A stretch of DNA of 64,000 bases from Vibrio litoralis DSM 17657 (GTDB lineage Bacteria; Pseudomonadota; Gammaproteobacteria; Enterobacterales; Vibrionaceae): contig NZ_KE384568.1 in the NCBI RefSeq assembly GCF_000426765.1, forward strand, positions 1 to 64,000. The letters are read 5' to 3'. A program made the position numbers and the translations under genes. Each line of letters opens with the position of its first letter. The stretch's first letter is position 1. The notes beneath the pieces are model-generated. The model was not told where the DNA came from. It saw only the letters and a program-made list of their open reading frames with translations, and did not search any database. Below, in pieces: positions 31,468 to 41,597 of the stretch.

Positions 31468-33498
31468 ATGCCCCAACTGAACACCACTCTTCCCCCTCTA
31501 GAAAATAGCAAGTTGGGCAATAAAAGAGCACTAAAAGCCACCGTTAAGCGATTCTCGCTAATTTTTGGTCTATTCACTCTTCTATGTCTGATTTTAGGTA
31601 CCTATTGGTATCACTCATACACCAAAACTTTAGAAGAGAAGCTACTCGCGCAAGAGGAAGTGTTTGTCGCCACCACAACTCATTCATTGCAAAAAGAAAT
31701 GCAAGTACAGCTGACCGTGCTGCAAATGACATCTAAATCCAAAGTGATTTCAGACTACTTCAAACCGGGCTCAAACAAAGACGCTTCGAATATCATTGGC
31801 CTCTTTTCAAACCTCACACGCGCTTTTCAGTATTATGGGCAAGTTCGCTTATTCGATTTATCAGGTAATGAACATATTCGAGTGAATTATCATCAAGGGG
31901 TTGCCACTCAAGTTCCTCAAGAACAACTACAAAACAAATCTAGCCGCTATTATTTTCAAGAAGCTTTAGCACTAAAACCTGGAGAGAGTTATATTTCTCA
32001 AATGGATTTAAATGTTGAGAATGGAAAAGTTGTCACACCTCACCAGCCAACACTCAGGTTTGCTACTAAAGTTTTAGATAATAATGGTAAAGCCGTTGCG
32101 ATTCTTGTACTCAACTATTTAGCTCGAGATTTACTAGAAAATTTTCGCCACCAAACGAAGCTACGTATCAATGGTCAAAGCATGCTCATTGATAAGCAAG
32201 GTTATTGGCTAAGTAACCACGACAGAAGCAATGAATGGGGACTTAACCTAGGTCAACCCGATAATGACTTTAAACATCGCTATCCACTTGCATGGCCAGA
32301 CATCTCCCAGAATAAGAGTGGGATCCTCAAAACCCCTAATGGTTTATTTCGCTATCAAGCTATTGAACCGTTAGATTTCAGCTCCATAGAAGGCCCTGCT
32401 ATAAAAGAGTCCGAAGAACTTAAAATCCCTGTATCTAAACATTCAATTGCCAATACCGATTGGAAGCTGGTTATTTTTCTCCCCAATGAAACCATTCAAA
32501 AGCATTCTATTTTCTACAAACCGATCCCTCGAACCACCTTTACACTTTTGTATCTTTTTAGTGGCCTGATTATTTATCTACTAATCAGCAATTCCGAGCA
32601 AAAGAAATCTCGTCGAAAAATCAATAAAAAGATCAGCTCGGAGATGAAAGATTTATATGAAAATGCCCCCTGTGGCTACCATAGCTTAGATGCTAATGGG
32701 GTTGTTACTCGCATCAATCAAACTGAATTGAATTGGTTAGGCTATGAGAGACACGAGGTCATCGGGCAATCTTTTTCCAAGTTTCTAACCCCGGTTAGCC
32801 AACGTACCTTTACGGTATTTCTAGATAATCTTCTTAAATCAGAAGAAATCGATGGCATCATTTTGGAGGTACAAACCAAACAGGGAAGAACCTTCTTTGT
32901 ATCGACATCGGCTGTGTCATTATTTAATGAAGGCCAATTTGCTATCGCGAGAACCTCCGCTTTTGATATTACCGAACGAATAGAGCTCGAAAAGCGCCTA
33001 GAGTATATCGCCCATACTGATGTATTAACTGGAATCAGTAACCGACGACACTTTTTCGAACGAGTGACTCCTATTTTCAAACGCCATTTGGCGACCCAAG
33101 AGCCATTATCATTGTTAATGATCGATATCGATCACTTTAAGCAAGTCAATGATGGGTATGGACATGATGTTGGCGATATGGTTTTGCAACAAATAAGCCT
33201 AACCATACAGCAGCATATAGGGGACAGCGATATATTTGCGCGCTTAGGCGGAGAGGAGTTTGTGATTGTCACAACAGATAATCAAGAGGCGGCACTAAAG
33301 CTAGCCGAAAACATTCGAAAAGTAGTCTCTGAGCAACCAATTGAAATTTCAGACAATGAGACATTAAGTGTTACTTTATCGATTGGAGCCGTAGCGATCA
33401 CGCCAGATATATCGGATGTCGATGATATGCTCAAGAGAGCCGATATAGCCCTTTATCAAGCCAAAACTAGCGGTAGGAATAGGGTTGTTGCTTCGTGA
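31468..33498 (+). CDS. Membrane sensor diguanylate cyclase (PAS-GGDEF)
   Basis: 676 residues. A first transmembrane helix (about 30-50), a periplasmic sensor region (about 52-350, Cache-like by its position and its GYWLSNHDRSNEWG segment), a second helix (about 357-375), a PAS domain (about 391-505) and a GGDEF domain (about 510-676). The active site reads RLGGEEF (592-598), so synthesis of c-di-GMP is expected. The RxxD inhibitory site upstream reads GDSD, so product inhibition is probably lost. The signal is unknown. It stands alone between envC and a repeat cluster. Confidence 0.9.
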   Translation: MPQLNTTLPPLENSKLGNKRALKATVKRFSLIFGLFTLLCLILGTYWYHSYTKTLEEKLLAQEEVFVATTTHSLQKEMQVQLTVLQMTSKSKVISDYFKPGSNKDASNIIGLFSNLTRAFQYYGQVRLFDLSGNEHIRVNYHQGVATQVPQEQLQNKSSRYYFQEALALKPGESYISQMDLNVENGKVVTPHQPTLRFATKVLDNNGKAVAILVLNYLARDLLENFRHQTKLRINGQSMLIDKQGYWLSNHDRSNEWGLNLGQPDNDFKHRYPLAWPDISQNKSGILKTPNGLFRYQAIEPLDFSSIEGPAIKESEELKIPVSKHSIANTDWKLVIFLPNETIQKHSIFYKPIPRTTFTLLYLFSGLIIYLLISNSEQKKSRRKINKKISSEMKDLYENAPCGYHSLDANGVVTRINQTELNWLGYERHEVIGQSFSKFLTPVSQRTFTVFLDNLLKSEEIDGIILEVQTKQGRTFFVSTSAVSLFNEGQFAIARTSAFDITERIELEKRLEYIAHTDVLTGISNRRHFFERVTPIFKRHLATQEPLSLLMIDIDHFKQVNDGYGHDVGDMVLQQISLTIQQHIGDSDIFARLGGEEFVIVTTDNQEAALKLAENIRKVVSEQPIEISDNETLSVTLSIGAVAITPDISDVDDMLKRADIALYQAKTSGRNRVVAS

Positions 33499-33811
33499 TT
33501 CGAATAGAAAGAAGGCCCTAGCTTCTGGTTCCTAGGAACCTAGGAACCTAGGAACCTAGGAAGAGCAACTTTAAGTTCGCTTTACTTATAACGCCAACTA
33601 AATAAACCGTCATCCTGAAAAGCGACGTAGGAGCGCAGTTCAGGATCTCCCTCCAAAAATTGAGATTCACGCGCTGTAGGAGATTCCAAACAGTTCGTCC
33701 CTCACTTTTGGAATGACGGGATGACTCTCGGTTCCAGAGTGAAGCTTCTTCGCACCCAGCTCTGCTCTTAGCTTTTCCACGAAACACGTCACTCGCAACC
33801 ATCTTTTCATC
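33499..33811. repeat. Intergenic repeat cluster: CTAGGAAC octamers and REP pair
   Basis: No gene. A CTAG-rich block at 33516-33562 includes about three and a half tandem copies of CTAGGAAC. A REP pair lies at 33610-33651 (stem ATCCTGAA/TTCAGGAT) and 33676-33717 (GTAG/GGAG head, stem ATTCCAAA/TTTGGAAT read on the minus strand). An AAGAGC junction follows the CTAG block, as in other copies. Confidence 0.7.
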
Positions 33812-34777
33812 TCAGCACTCAAATTTCTTCGCCATAATTTCAACAAACTTATCAACCAGACCAATTGGTAATGCATTAATCCCTGCGGCAGCGCGTCGGC
33901 CACCACCGGTTGCAAACTGATTACACACCTCATCCGCCCCTTCTCGACGATTTAATGGTGCGCGAACACTTACCGTATAATCTGTTTGGTTTTCATTAAG
34001 CGTTAACACTGCAAATGCCTTATCGGGATTTTGATTTGCTAATTGATTACCAAAATCACCACTGATGCGTCTCGCCCAAGCTGCGTTAGGTAATAAGAAA
34101 ACTTCGTAATCTTCCGCTTCAAAAGTCGCTTTAATATCTTCAAGCTGTGCTAGATCTTGCTCGTAACCGGCTTTTAATTGATAAAAAACTGATGAAGTGT
34201 CATCCAATAACTCAAATGGATTGGTGTAAGTAAGTAGCGTTTGAAAAAGCTCAGCAGGAGCAATATGAAGATCGGCCAAGCTCGCGCCATAGCCATTGTA
34301 ATTAATCAATGTGCCGAGTTCTTTTAGGAAGAAAGTTTGAGAGCTTGTTAAGCCACTTTGGTGCGATAAAGATATCGCGCGCTTTGTCATATTATCGCCA
34401 AAGGCACCGGCAATCGCCCAAGTTTGAAATTGACCTTTTAGATGTTGATTGATCAACAAACTGGTGCAAGTTTCAGCATCAAGATTGATTAAAGTAGTGA
34501 GGTATGGAGATTGGGGAATATCACCACTTTGATGGTGATCGCAATAAAAGGTAGGTACGCCCTGCTCTAATAGAGAAATTAAAGCAGAACGATTTTTATC
34601 AAGAGAGATATCAAGAACCATAAGCGAAGAAACATCCGTTTTTGCTGCCACTTGAGACAGCAGTTGAATATCCCGCTTTACACCGGTAATCAACTGACTA
34701 TCTTTAGGCTCAGCAAGACGCAATTGCAACAAAGCAATAATGCCATCCGCATCACCATTAAACACATCGTAGTGCAT
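33812..34777 (-). CDS. DHH-family phosphoesterase
   Basis: 321 residues with the DHH superfamily motifs in order: FNGDADGI (motif I), LDISLD (II), CDHHQSGD (III, the DHH signature), and a C-terminal DHHA1-type region with GGGRRAAAGI. The superfamily includes NrnA-type oligonucleotide phosphatases and RecJ exonucleases. The short two-domain form suggests a small phosphodiester substrate, but the specific one cannot be assigned. It is followed on the same strand after 41 bp by nothing of related function. Confidence 0.8.
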   Translation of the reverse strand: MHYDVFNGDADGIIALLQLRLAEPKDSQLITGVKRDIQLLSQVAAKTDVSSLMVLDISLDKNRSALISLLEQGVPTFYCDHHQSGDIPQSPYLTTLINLDAETCTSLLINQHLKGQFQTWAIAGAFGDNMTKRAISLSHQSGLTSSQTFFLKELGTLINYNGYGASLADLHIAPAELFQTLLTYTNPFELLDDTSSVFYQLKAGYEQDLAQLEDIKATFEAEDYEVFLLPNAAWARRISGDFGNQLANQNPDKAFAVLTLNENQTDYTVSVRAPLNRREGADEVCNQFATGGGRRAAAGINALPIGLVDKFVEIMAKKFEC

Positions 34778-34818
34778 AAAAATCCTTTTAAATGCGAATA
34801 GAAAGTAAAGTCCCTTTA

Positions 34819-35985
34819 TTAATCCGCCCCAAACAAATCGCGGGTATAAACCTTCGCCTCAACATCGGCAAGCTCTTCAACCATACGGTTTGAGACAATC
34901 ACATCCGAGATTTTTTTAAACTCATTCAAATCTCGGATCACGCGAGAGTGAAAGAAATCATCTTCTTTTAACACTGGCTCATACACTACCACTTCGATCC
35001 CTTTGGCTTTCAAGCGCTTCATAATGCCTTGAATACTTGAAGCTCGGAAGTTATCAGAGCCCGCTTTCATAATTAAACGATAAATGCCGACAACTTTTGG
35101 ATCACGCTTCAAAATTGAATCTGCCACGAAGTCTTTACGAGTACGATTGGCATCGACAATGGCACCAATAATATTATTTGGTACAGAATCGTAGTTAGCA
35201 AGAAGCTGCTTAGTATCTTTTGGTAAACAGTAGCCACCATAGCCAAATGACGGGTTGTTGTAATGATTGCCAATACGAGGGTCTAACCCCACACCTTCGA
35301 TAATTTGACGCGCATCCAAGCCGTTGGCTTCCGCATAAGAATCCAATTCATTAAAATAAGCAACTCGCAGAGCAAGATAAGTGTTAGAGAATAACTTCAC
35401 CGCTTCCGCTTCGGTTGAATCGGTAAACAGCACATCGATATTTTGTTTAATCGCCCCTTCCACTAATAAGTTGGCAAATACTTTTGCACGCTCAGATTTC
35501 TCACCCACAATAATGCGAGATGGGTGCAAATTATCAAATAAAGCACGGCCTTCACGTAAAAACTCAGGCGAGAACAAAATATTGTCACATTCAAACTCTT
35601 GCTTAATATTCGCAGTATAACCCACAGGCACCGTCGATTTTATCACCATCACCGCATTTGGATTAATCGCCATAACATCACGAATCACCGCTTCAACTGA
35701 TGATGTATTAAAGTAATTGGTTTGTGGATCGTAATCAGTAGGCGTCGCGATCACGACAAATTCTGCATCTTGATAGGCGGCTTGTTTATCTAACGTCGCG
35801 GTCAAGTTGAGGTCTTTTTCAGCAAGAAACTGTTCAATTTCAGCATCAGCAATTGGGGATTGCTTGTTATTTATCATCTCCACTTTTTCAGGGATGATAT
35901 CAACCGCAACCACTTCATGGTGTTGGGATAAAAGAACAGCATTTGATAGGCCGACATAACCGGTACCTGCGATGGCAATTTTCAT
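34819..35985 (-). CDS. ugd: UDP-glucose 6-dehydrogenase
   Basis: Oxidises UDP-glucose to UDP-glucuronate, a precursor for surface polysaccharide. 388 residues: NAD-binding [19 protein letters not shown], the catalytic cysteine in [15 protein letters not shown], and the C-terminal UDP-binding half. It is the short Ugd type. I start at the ATG at 35985, with TGAGA upstream; a TTG 12 bp earlier is in frame. It is divergent from wza and marks the edge of the polysaccharide locus. Confidence 0.94.
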   Translation of the reverse strand: MKIAIAGTGYVGLSNAVLLSQHHEVVAVDIIPEKVEMINNKQSPIADAEIEQFLAEKDLNLTATLDKQAAYQDAEFVVIATPTDYDPQTNYFNTSSVEAVIRDVMAINPNAVMVIKSTVPVGYTANIKQEFECDNILFSPEFLREGRALFDNLHPSRIIVGEKSERAKVFANLLVEGAIKQNIDVLFTDSTEAEAVKLFSNTYLALRVAYFNELDSYAEANGLDARQIIEGVGLDPRIGNHYNNPSFGYGGYCLPKDTKQLLANYDSVPNNIIGAIVDANRTRKDFVADSILKRDPKVVGIYRLIMKAGSDNFRASSIQGIMKRLKAKGIEVVVYEPVLKEDDFFHSRVIRDLNEFKKISDVIVSNRMVEELADVEAKVYTRDLFGAD

Positions 35986-36343
35986 AATTTTTCTCAATCA
36001 ATAAAGCGTTACGATGACCTTTAGGTTTACCCTAAATAAACCTAAAGGTACGTGATAAAGTCAATAATCACTATTCTATACCCAAGTAACTTCAAGATGC
36101 GAATTCCAGCAAGAATAAAGCTCGAACTACTGATAAAAAAATGTTACCGAATTGAAATAAAATTATCATTTGTTATTGAAATACATACACAATATCAATA
36201 CATACTTGTAATGTATGTTTATTTATTGGATGAGTTCGAGTATCATTCGAAAACTTTAAATCCTAGTACTCCTTAGACCCCATTTAAAAGTCATAAGAAC
36301 AGGTACAATACTGGTTGAACATTAAGAACCTACAATGGAATGT
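35986..36343. promoter_or_regulatory. Divergent regulatory region ugd/wza
   Basis: A 350-bp AT-rich spacer between ugd (minus) and wza (plus) that should carry both promoters. A truncated end of the MITE-like repeat lies at 36077-36120 (CCAAGTAACTTCAAGATGC followed by a stretch matching the inner right end of the 16.1-16.4 kb element). No ops/JUMPstart element found here. Confidence 0.5.
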
Positions 36344-37591
36344 ATGAAAATAACTAAAAGATCACTATCACTTCTCTTCGCTAGTATATTACTTTCAGGT
36401 TGTACCATGCCAGGCTCACACTTGAGCTTATCTGGGAAAAATGTCATCGACTCAAATCCTAGATCTGATTCAAACCAAGAGGGATCAGAAGATGATTTAT
36501 CCAGCCGTGTCAGCGTGTATAAACTTTCACCCAATACTGTTATGGGGTTAAGAGCAACGCCCATATCTTCTCGTAGTAACCTTCAACTTGACGAACAAGT
36601 CGCGAAATACAAGTACTACATTGGCCCTGGTGATATTTTAAACATCACTATTTGGGATCACCCAGAACTGACAATTCCTGCGGGTTCATATCGTAGCTCC
36701 AGCGAATCGGGTAATTGGGTTCATTCTGATGGCACCATTTTCTATCCATACATTGGCACCGTTCATGTTGAAGGAAAGACGGTTACCGAGATTCGTGACG
36801 AAATTGCCAATCGATTAGCCAAGTACATCGAAAGCCCACAAGTTGATGTTAACGTTGCTGCTTTCCGCGCGCAAAAAGCCTATGTCACAGGTGAGATAAA
36901 ACAACCCGGTCAGCAACCTATTACCAACGTACCTTTAACCATTTTAGATGCCATTAACCGCTCAGGCGGCTTAACCCCAGATGCTGATTGGCGTAACATC
37001 ACTTTGACACGTCAAGGTCAGGGCCAGGAAGAAAGCATTTCTCTTTATGCGTTAATGCAACGCGGTGATTTGACCCAAAATCGACTTCTACGAAGTGGTG
37101 ACATAATCCATGTCCCTCGTAACGACGGTCAAAAGGTCTTCGTGATGGGAGAAGTGAATAAACCGCAACTATTAAAAATTGATCGTTCAGGAATGAGCTT
37201 AACCGAAGCACTTAGTAGTGTAGGTGGAATTAATGAAATAGATGCTGATGCAACGGGTGTGTTTGTCATCCGCTCTGCCAAAAATGACAAACCAATCCCC
37301 CAGCAAGCAACCTCGGTGGAAAGCACACAGCCAAACAACACCGAAAAACAAAATACAAAGAATGGCGAACCGCAACAAAAACCACCAATCGCTAATGTTT
37401 ATCAACTCGATATCAAAGATGCAACGGCACTAGTTCTTGGTACTGAATTTCAAATGCAGCCTTATGATATTGTGTATGTTACCGCCGCACCTATCACCCG
37501 TTGGAACCGTGTTATTATGAAACTATTACCAACCATTAATAGCTTCAACAACCTATCCGAAGGCTTGAATTATTACACTGATTTGAAGTGA
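36344..37591 (+). CDS. wza: Outer-membrane polysaccharide export protein Wza
   Basis: This outer-membrane lipoprotein forms the octameric capsule export channel. Lipobox LLSGC (Cys20 from this start). The family segments [19 protein letters not shown], the [14 protein letters not shown] (PES) repeat, [19 protein letters not shown] and [11 protein letters not shown] are highly Wza-like. Between IRSAKNDK and the conserved IANVYQLD there is an extra Gln/Asn/Lys-rich loop of about 30 residues. An upstream in-frame ATG at 36335 is possible. It is followed by wzb and wzc. Confidence 0.94.
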   Translation: MKITKRSLSLLFASILLSGCTMPGSHLSLSGKNVIDSNPRSDSNQEGSEDDLSSRVSVYKLSPNTVMGLRATPISSRSNLQLDEQVAKYKYYIGPGDILNITIWDHPELTIPAGSYRSSSESGNWVHSDGTIFYPYIGTVHVEGKTVTEIRDEIANRLAKYIESPQVDVNVAAFRAQKAYVTGEIKQPGQQPITNVPLTILDAINRSGGLTPDADWRNITLTRQGQGQEESISLYALMQRGDLTQNRLLRSGDIIHVPRNDGQKVFVMGEVNKPQLLKIDRSGMSLTEALSSVGGINEIDADATGVFVIRSAKNDKPIPQQATSVESTQPNNTEKQNTKNGEPQQKPPIANVYQLDIKDATALVLGTEFQMQPYDIVYVTAAPITRWNRVIMKLLPTINSFNNLSEGLNYYTDLK

Positions 37592-37623
37592 TTATCTAAA
37601 CGTTGATAACATAAAGGCACAGC

Positions 37624-38067
37624 ATGTTTGAAAAAATACTCGTTGTCTGTGTTGGTAATATTTGTCGCTCTCCAACAGGTGAGCGACTATTACAACAACA
37701 CCTACCAAATAAGCATATTGAATCTGCAGGCATTGGGACAGAAAAAAGTGGGTTAACTGGCAAAGCCGCAGATAAAACCGCTAACGAATTGGCGTTATTG
37801 CATGGTATAGATTTATCGGGCCATCAAGCAAAACAGCTCACACCAACCCTTTGTCAAAATTATGATCTTATTCTTGTCATGGAAAAAGGACATATTGAAG
37901 CAGTATGCAAAATTGCTCCCGAAGCAAGAGGGAAAACCATGCTCTTTGGGCATTGGATGAATCAAACTGACATTCCCGATCCGTACATGAAAAGCCGGGA
38001 AGCTTTTGAACACGCATACACATTATTGGAGAAATCCACTCTAGCTTGGATGAAAAAGATCAAATAA
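37624..38067 (+). CDS. wzb: Low-molecular-weight protein tyrosine phosphatase Wzb
   Basis: 147 residues. The P-loop is CVGNICRS (C9-x5-R15) and the general acid is D119 in the DPY motif. In such operons the phosphatase dephosphorylates the tyrosine kinase Wzc, whose cycling is needed for polymer export. It lies 32 bp after wza and before wzc. Confidence 0.94.
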   Translation: MFEKILVVCVGNICRSPTGERLLQQHLPNKHIESAGIGTEKSGLTGKAADKTANELALLHGIDLSGHQAKQLTPTLCQNYDLILVMEKGHIEAVCKIAPEARGKTMLFGHWMNQTDIPDPYMKSREAFEHAYTLLEKSTLAWMKKIK

Positions 38068-38151
38068 TCAGTCCTGACCGTTCGGTGGTTTTCATCGCAA
38101 TCAAGATGTATCAGAGGCTCGTATTTTAACCTTAATAAGTAGTTGGAACAA

Positions 38152-40338
38152 ATGAGTGTAAATAGCAGCACACAAAAATCAACAACACCTAATACTCACT
38201 CTAATAGTGATGTTATCGATTTGGGTAAGCTCTTTGGTATTCTCTTAGATCATAAGTGGATCATCATTCTTACTACTTTTATATTTGCCGTTCTTGGTGT
38301 GAGTTATGCCTTACTTGCCACCCCAATCTATAAAACCGACGCACTTATTCAAGTGGAACAAAAAAGCACCGGCATGCCTGCATTAAATAGCGAAATGACC
38401 GATCTTTTTAATGCAGAATCACCGGCGGCCACCGAAATTGAAATTCTAAAATCGCGTATGGTTTTAGGTGAAACCGTTGATAATCTAAACTTAACAACCG
38501 TCAGCAGCGCCAATCACTTTCCAATCATAGGTAAAGGCTTCGCCCGGTTATTTGGCGATACTCAACATATAAAAATCAGCCGCTTTGACGTTCCTGATAG
38601 CGCAGAGCCGCAAGCCTATACACTGGATATCATCAATCCAGAAGAAGGTTTATTCCGATTATCTAATGAAAATGAAGAGCCCATTTTAGAAGGTAAAGTA
38701 GGCGAATTGGCGAAAGGAAATGGTTACTCATTGTTTGTGCTTAATATAAAGGCCCAAGCTAATGATAGTTTTACGCTTTCTAAAATCAGCCGCCTTGATG
38801 CAATCCAAGACCTACAAAAAAATCTATCCGTTAGTGAACGAGGAAAGCAAACTGGCATTTTGCAGTTATCACTTACAGGCGAAAACCGTACTGATATTCA
38901 AGCTATTTTGAACGACATCAGCCAAAACTATTTTATGCAAAACGTTGAGAGAAATTCAGCAGAGGCAGAAAGTAGCTTAGCCTTTTTGAAAAAGCACCTA
39001 CCGTCAGTCAAAGAAACACTGAACGATGCAGAAGATAAGTTAAATCATTACCGCCAAACCAATGAGTCTGTCGATCTTACGATGGAAGCTCAATCGACAT
39101 TAAATGTCATGGTTTCTCTCGAGTCTCAGCTTAATGAATTAACCTTTAAAGAAAGTGATATCTCTAAGTTATACACCAAAAACCACCCAGCTTATCAATC
39201 TTTATTATCGAAACGACAAACCTTATTAGACGAAAAAGCTCGCTTAAATAAACGCATAGAAAAGCTACCTAAAACTCAGCGAGAAATTTTGCGTATGACT
39301 CGTGATGTAGAAGTTAACCAACAAATCTACGTTCAACTGTTAAACAAGGTACAAGAGCTTAATATTATTAAAGCCAGTACGGTCGGCAACGTTCGAATTA
39401 TTGATGGGGCACAAAGTTTTTCTCAACCGGTTAAACCGAAAAAACCACTTATTGCAGTATTGGCTACCTTACTCGGTGGGATGCTATCTGTGGCGTTGGT
39501 ACTACTAAAAACTGCCATGCACCGCGGTATTGAATCCGCTGAAGCGATTGAAGATATCGGTCTACCCGTTTATGCCTCGATACCACTTTCAGAGTGGCAA
39601 ACCGATGTTGAAAAAAAACAAGAAAAAAGAAAACAACCTTTTCCTATCGAGCAATCTTTACTTGCCGTTGCTAATCCAGCAGACCTTTCTATTGAAGCTC
39701 TGAGAAGCCTGCGAACTAGCTTACATTTTGCTATGATGGAAGCTAAAAATAATATTTTAATGATTTCAGGGCCTAGCCCCTCACTAGGTAAGTCCTTTGT
39801 CTCAACCAACATGGCTGCGGTTATCGCGCAATCAAACCAAAAGACATTATTGATTGGTGCAGATATGCGTAAAGGGCATATCCATAAAACACTGAACTGC
39901 AATTTATCTCCCGGCCTATCCGATTACCTCAGTGGGGCATCTCGCCTTGAAGATATTATTCAACCATTACCTGTTGATAATTTAAGTTGTATTAGTCGAG
40001 GAGAGATCCCACCTAATCCATCAGAATTACTCATGCACCCACGCTTTAAGCAATTACTGGATTGGGCCTCTGAAAACTTTGACTTTGTTTTAATTGATAC
40101 ACCACCAATTTTAGCCGTCACTGATCCAGCCATTATTGGCCAACATGTAGGCACAACACTGATGGTTGGTCGCTTTGAAAAAACCACAGTGAAGGAAACT
40201 GAATTAGCACTACAGCGTTTCGAGCAAAATGGTATAGACGTGAAAGGCTTTATTCTTAACGCTATTGAGAAAAAAGCCGCCTCTGCTTATGGTGGTTATG
40301 GTTATTACCATTACGAATATAAAAACGAAAATTCCTAA
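38152..40338 (+). CDS. wzc: Polysaccharide co-polymerase tyrosine kinase Wzc
   Basis: 728 residues, an inner-membrane chain-length regulator and BY-kinase. An N-terminal Wzz domain begins after helix WIIILTTFIFAVLGV. A long periplasmic coiled-coil region with the conserved SVSERGKQTGIL-like segment (LSVSERGKQTGILQLS) follows, then TM2 (LIAVLATLLGGMLSVALVLL). The cytosolic kinase has Walker A GPSPSLGKS (about 540), Walker A' LLIGADMRKG and a tyrosine-rich tail (YGGYGYYHYEY). I use the ATG at 38152; a TTG at 38143 is in frame. Confidence 0.94.
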   Translation: MSVNSSTQKSTTPNTHSNSDVIDLGKLFGILLDHKWIIILTTFIFAVLGVSYALLATPIYKTDALIQVEQKSTGMPALNSEMTDLFNAESPAATEIEILKSRMVLGETVDNLNLTTVSSANHFPIIGKGFARLFGDTQHIKISRFDVPDSAEPQAYTLDIINPEEGLFRLSNENEEPILEGKVGELAKGNGYSLFVLNIKAQANDSFTLSKISRLDAIQDLQKNLSVSERGKQTGILQLSLTGENRTDIQAILNDISQNYFMQNVERNSAEAESSLAFLKKHLPSVKETLNDAEDKLNHYRQTNESVDLTMEAQSTLNVMVSLESQLNELTFKESDISKLYTKNHPAYQSLLSKRQTLLDEKARLNKRIEKLPKTQREILRMTRDVEVNQQIYVQLLNKVQELNIIKASTVGNVRIIDGAQSFSQPVKPKKPLIAVLATLLGGMLSVALVLLKTAMHRGIESAEAIEDIGLPVYASIPLSEWQTDVEKKQEKRKQPFPIEQSLLAVANPADLSIEALRSLRTSLHFAMMEAKNNILMISGPSPSLGKSFVSTNMAAVIAQSNQKTLLIGADMRKGHIHKTLNCNLSPGLSDYLSGASRLEDIIQPLPVDNLSCISRGEIPPNPSELLMHPRFKQLLDWASENFDFVLIDTPPILAVTDPAIIGQHVGTTLMVGRFEKTTVKETELALQRFEQNGIDVKGFILNAIEKKAASAYGGYGYYHYEYKNENS

Positions 40339-40351
40339 AAAGCATAATATA

Positions 40352-40395
40352 ATGCCCCTCAATATCAAATAAATACTGCGGGGCATCATTGTTAT
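40352..40395 (+). terminator. Terminator downstream of wza-wzb-wzc
   Basis: The stem ATGCCCC / GGGGCAT (40352-40358, 40380-40386) with a 21-base loop is followed by CATTGTTATT. Positioned 14 bp after the wzc stop. Confidence 0.6.
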
Positions 40396-40596
40396 TACGC
40401 CTTCCAACCACCACGTTCGCATTCACACAAACTAGAAATATTAGCCAAACCATTCAAGTGTCAAATTATTGAAAACAAAACACCTTACAATACTTACAAT
40501 TGCCTAACAAATACACTAAAGTAGGCAAGTCTTTGACATTGCTCTAGATGCTTAATCACATCTACACACTTTATTTACAATATTTATGGGGTAAGG

Positions 40597-41514
40597 ATGA
40601 AAAATCATAAATCCAAAATTTTAGCGTTATGTATCACCAGTGCACTTTTATATGGCTGTGGAAGTGATAGTGATGACTCAAGCTCTAGCACGATGGAAGT
40701 ACAAGCTTACGATGGTCCTGTTCGTGGCATGATTGCCAATTATAGCTGTGATGACGGTTCAACAGGTTCAAGTAAAGCTACCGATGATGATGGCATGGCT
40801 GTTTTATCTGGTACATTTGCTGATGCACCTGAAACGTGTTCTGTTACTTATAAGGGCAATAGCGATGCGGTAGATATGGAAAATGGCCGCGATATGTCTG
40901 GCGTAACATATTCTGCGCCTAAAGGACTATTTTCTAAAGGTGAGCCTGCAACCGTTTCTCCTTTAACATCATTAATTGATAAACAATTAAACGGTGCGGA
41001 GTACAATGAGTCTACCGCTGCCGACGTGCTTGCCAGTTTGGGCTTAGATGAAATAGCTAACAATGGTATTAGCATCAAAGAGCTTCTTTCAGATACTGGT
41101 TCTGCTGTAGAAAAGCTTAAAAATAGCAATAAAGCGTTATTTTCGAAATTAGCGGCAACTAAAATGATTTTATCAGATGCAGTTAGTGCCTTACCTGATG
41201 CTGATCCAAGCCAAATTGCATTTGTTACTAAAAAGCTTTCTGAATCATTAGTGAAAAGCAATCCTGACTTTCCTATGAATAACTCAGGCAAAGAAATTGT
41301 CGTTAACTTAAAAGAAAAATTTAAAACATCAGACTTTGCCGATAAAGTTGAATCTGGTGAAATTTCAGCGGGTGACATTGAGCAGGCTCTAAAAGATAAT
41401 ACAGCCGATGCCACTCAACCTGAGCCGACGGACCCTGAAACACCACCAGCGACAGGTGGCACAGGTGGCACAGGCGGAACTGGTGGCAGTGGCTCTACTG
41501 GCACTGGTGCCTAA
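40597..41514 (+). CDS. Predicted lipoprotein of unknown function, low-complexity tail
   Basis: 305 residues. The lipobox LLYGC gives lipidation at Cys21, with no Asp at +2 (GSD follows), so outer-membrane sorting is likely. The mature part begins with an acidic Ser/Asp linker, then a small domain with two cysteines (NYSCDDG, ETCSVTY), then a helical region, and ends in Pro/Thr then Gly-Gly-Thr repeats. I do not recognise a family. It sits between wzc and the YjbH-like gene on the same strand, which suggests a role in export or attachment of the polysaccharide. Confidence 0.75.
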   Translation: MKNHKSKILALCITSALLYGCGSDSDDSSSSTMEVQAYDGPVRGMIANYSCDDGSTGSSKATDDDGMAVLSGTFADAPETCSVTYKGNSDAVDMENGRDMSGVTYSAPKGLFSKGEPATVSPLTSLIDKQLNGAEYNESTAADVLASLGLDEIANNGISIKELLSDTGSAVEKLKNSNKALFSKLAATKMILSDAVSALPDADPSQIAFVTKKLSESLVKSNPDFPMNNSGKEIVVNLKEKFKTSDFADKVESGEISAGDIEQALKDNTADATQPEPTDPETPPATGGTGGTGGTGGSGSTGTGA

Positions 41515-41536
41515 TTACCCACTCACTTTAATCACG

Positions 41537-41572
41537 TAAACGCCGCCATATTATGCGGCGTTTACTTTATTT
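41537..41572 (+). terminator. Terminator between the lipoprotein and YjbH-like genes
   Basis: The perfect stem TAAACGCCGC / GCGGCGTTTA with an 8-base loop is followed by CTTTATTT. It begins 23 bp after the lipoprotein stop and would work in both directions. Confidence 0.85.
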
Positions 41573-41597
41573 AACTGCATACTGACAAGGAATAAGC

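Noticed and set aside
33667-33933. 88-codon frame overlapping the DHH phosphoesterase end
   Set aside because: It runs through REP DNA and an alternative frame of the phosphoesterase gene.
40848-41414. 188-codon frame opposite the lipoprotein gene
   Set aside because: The plus-strand frame has a signal peptide, lipobox and operon context. The minus-strand frame has no Shine-Dalgarno or recognisable domain.
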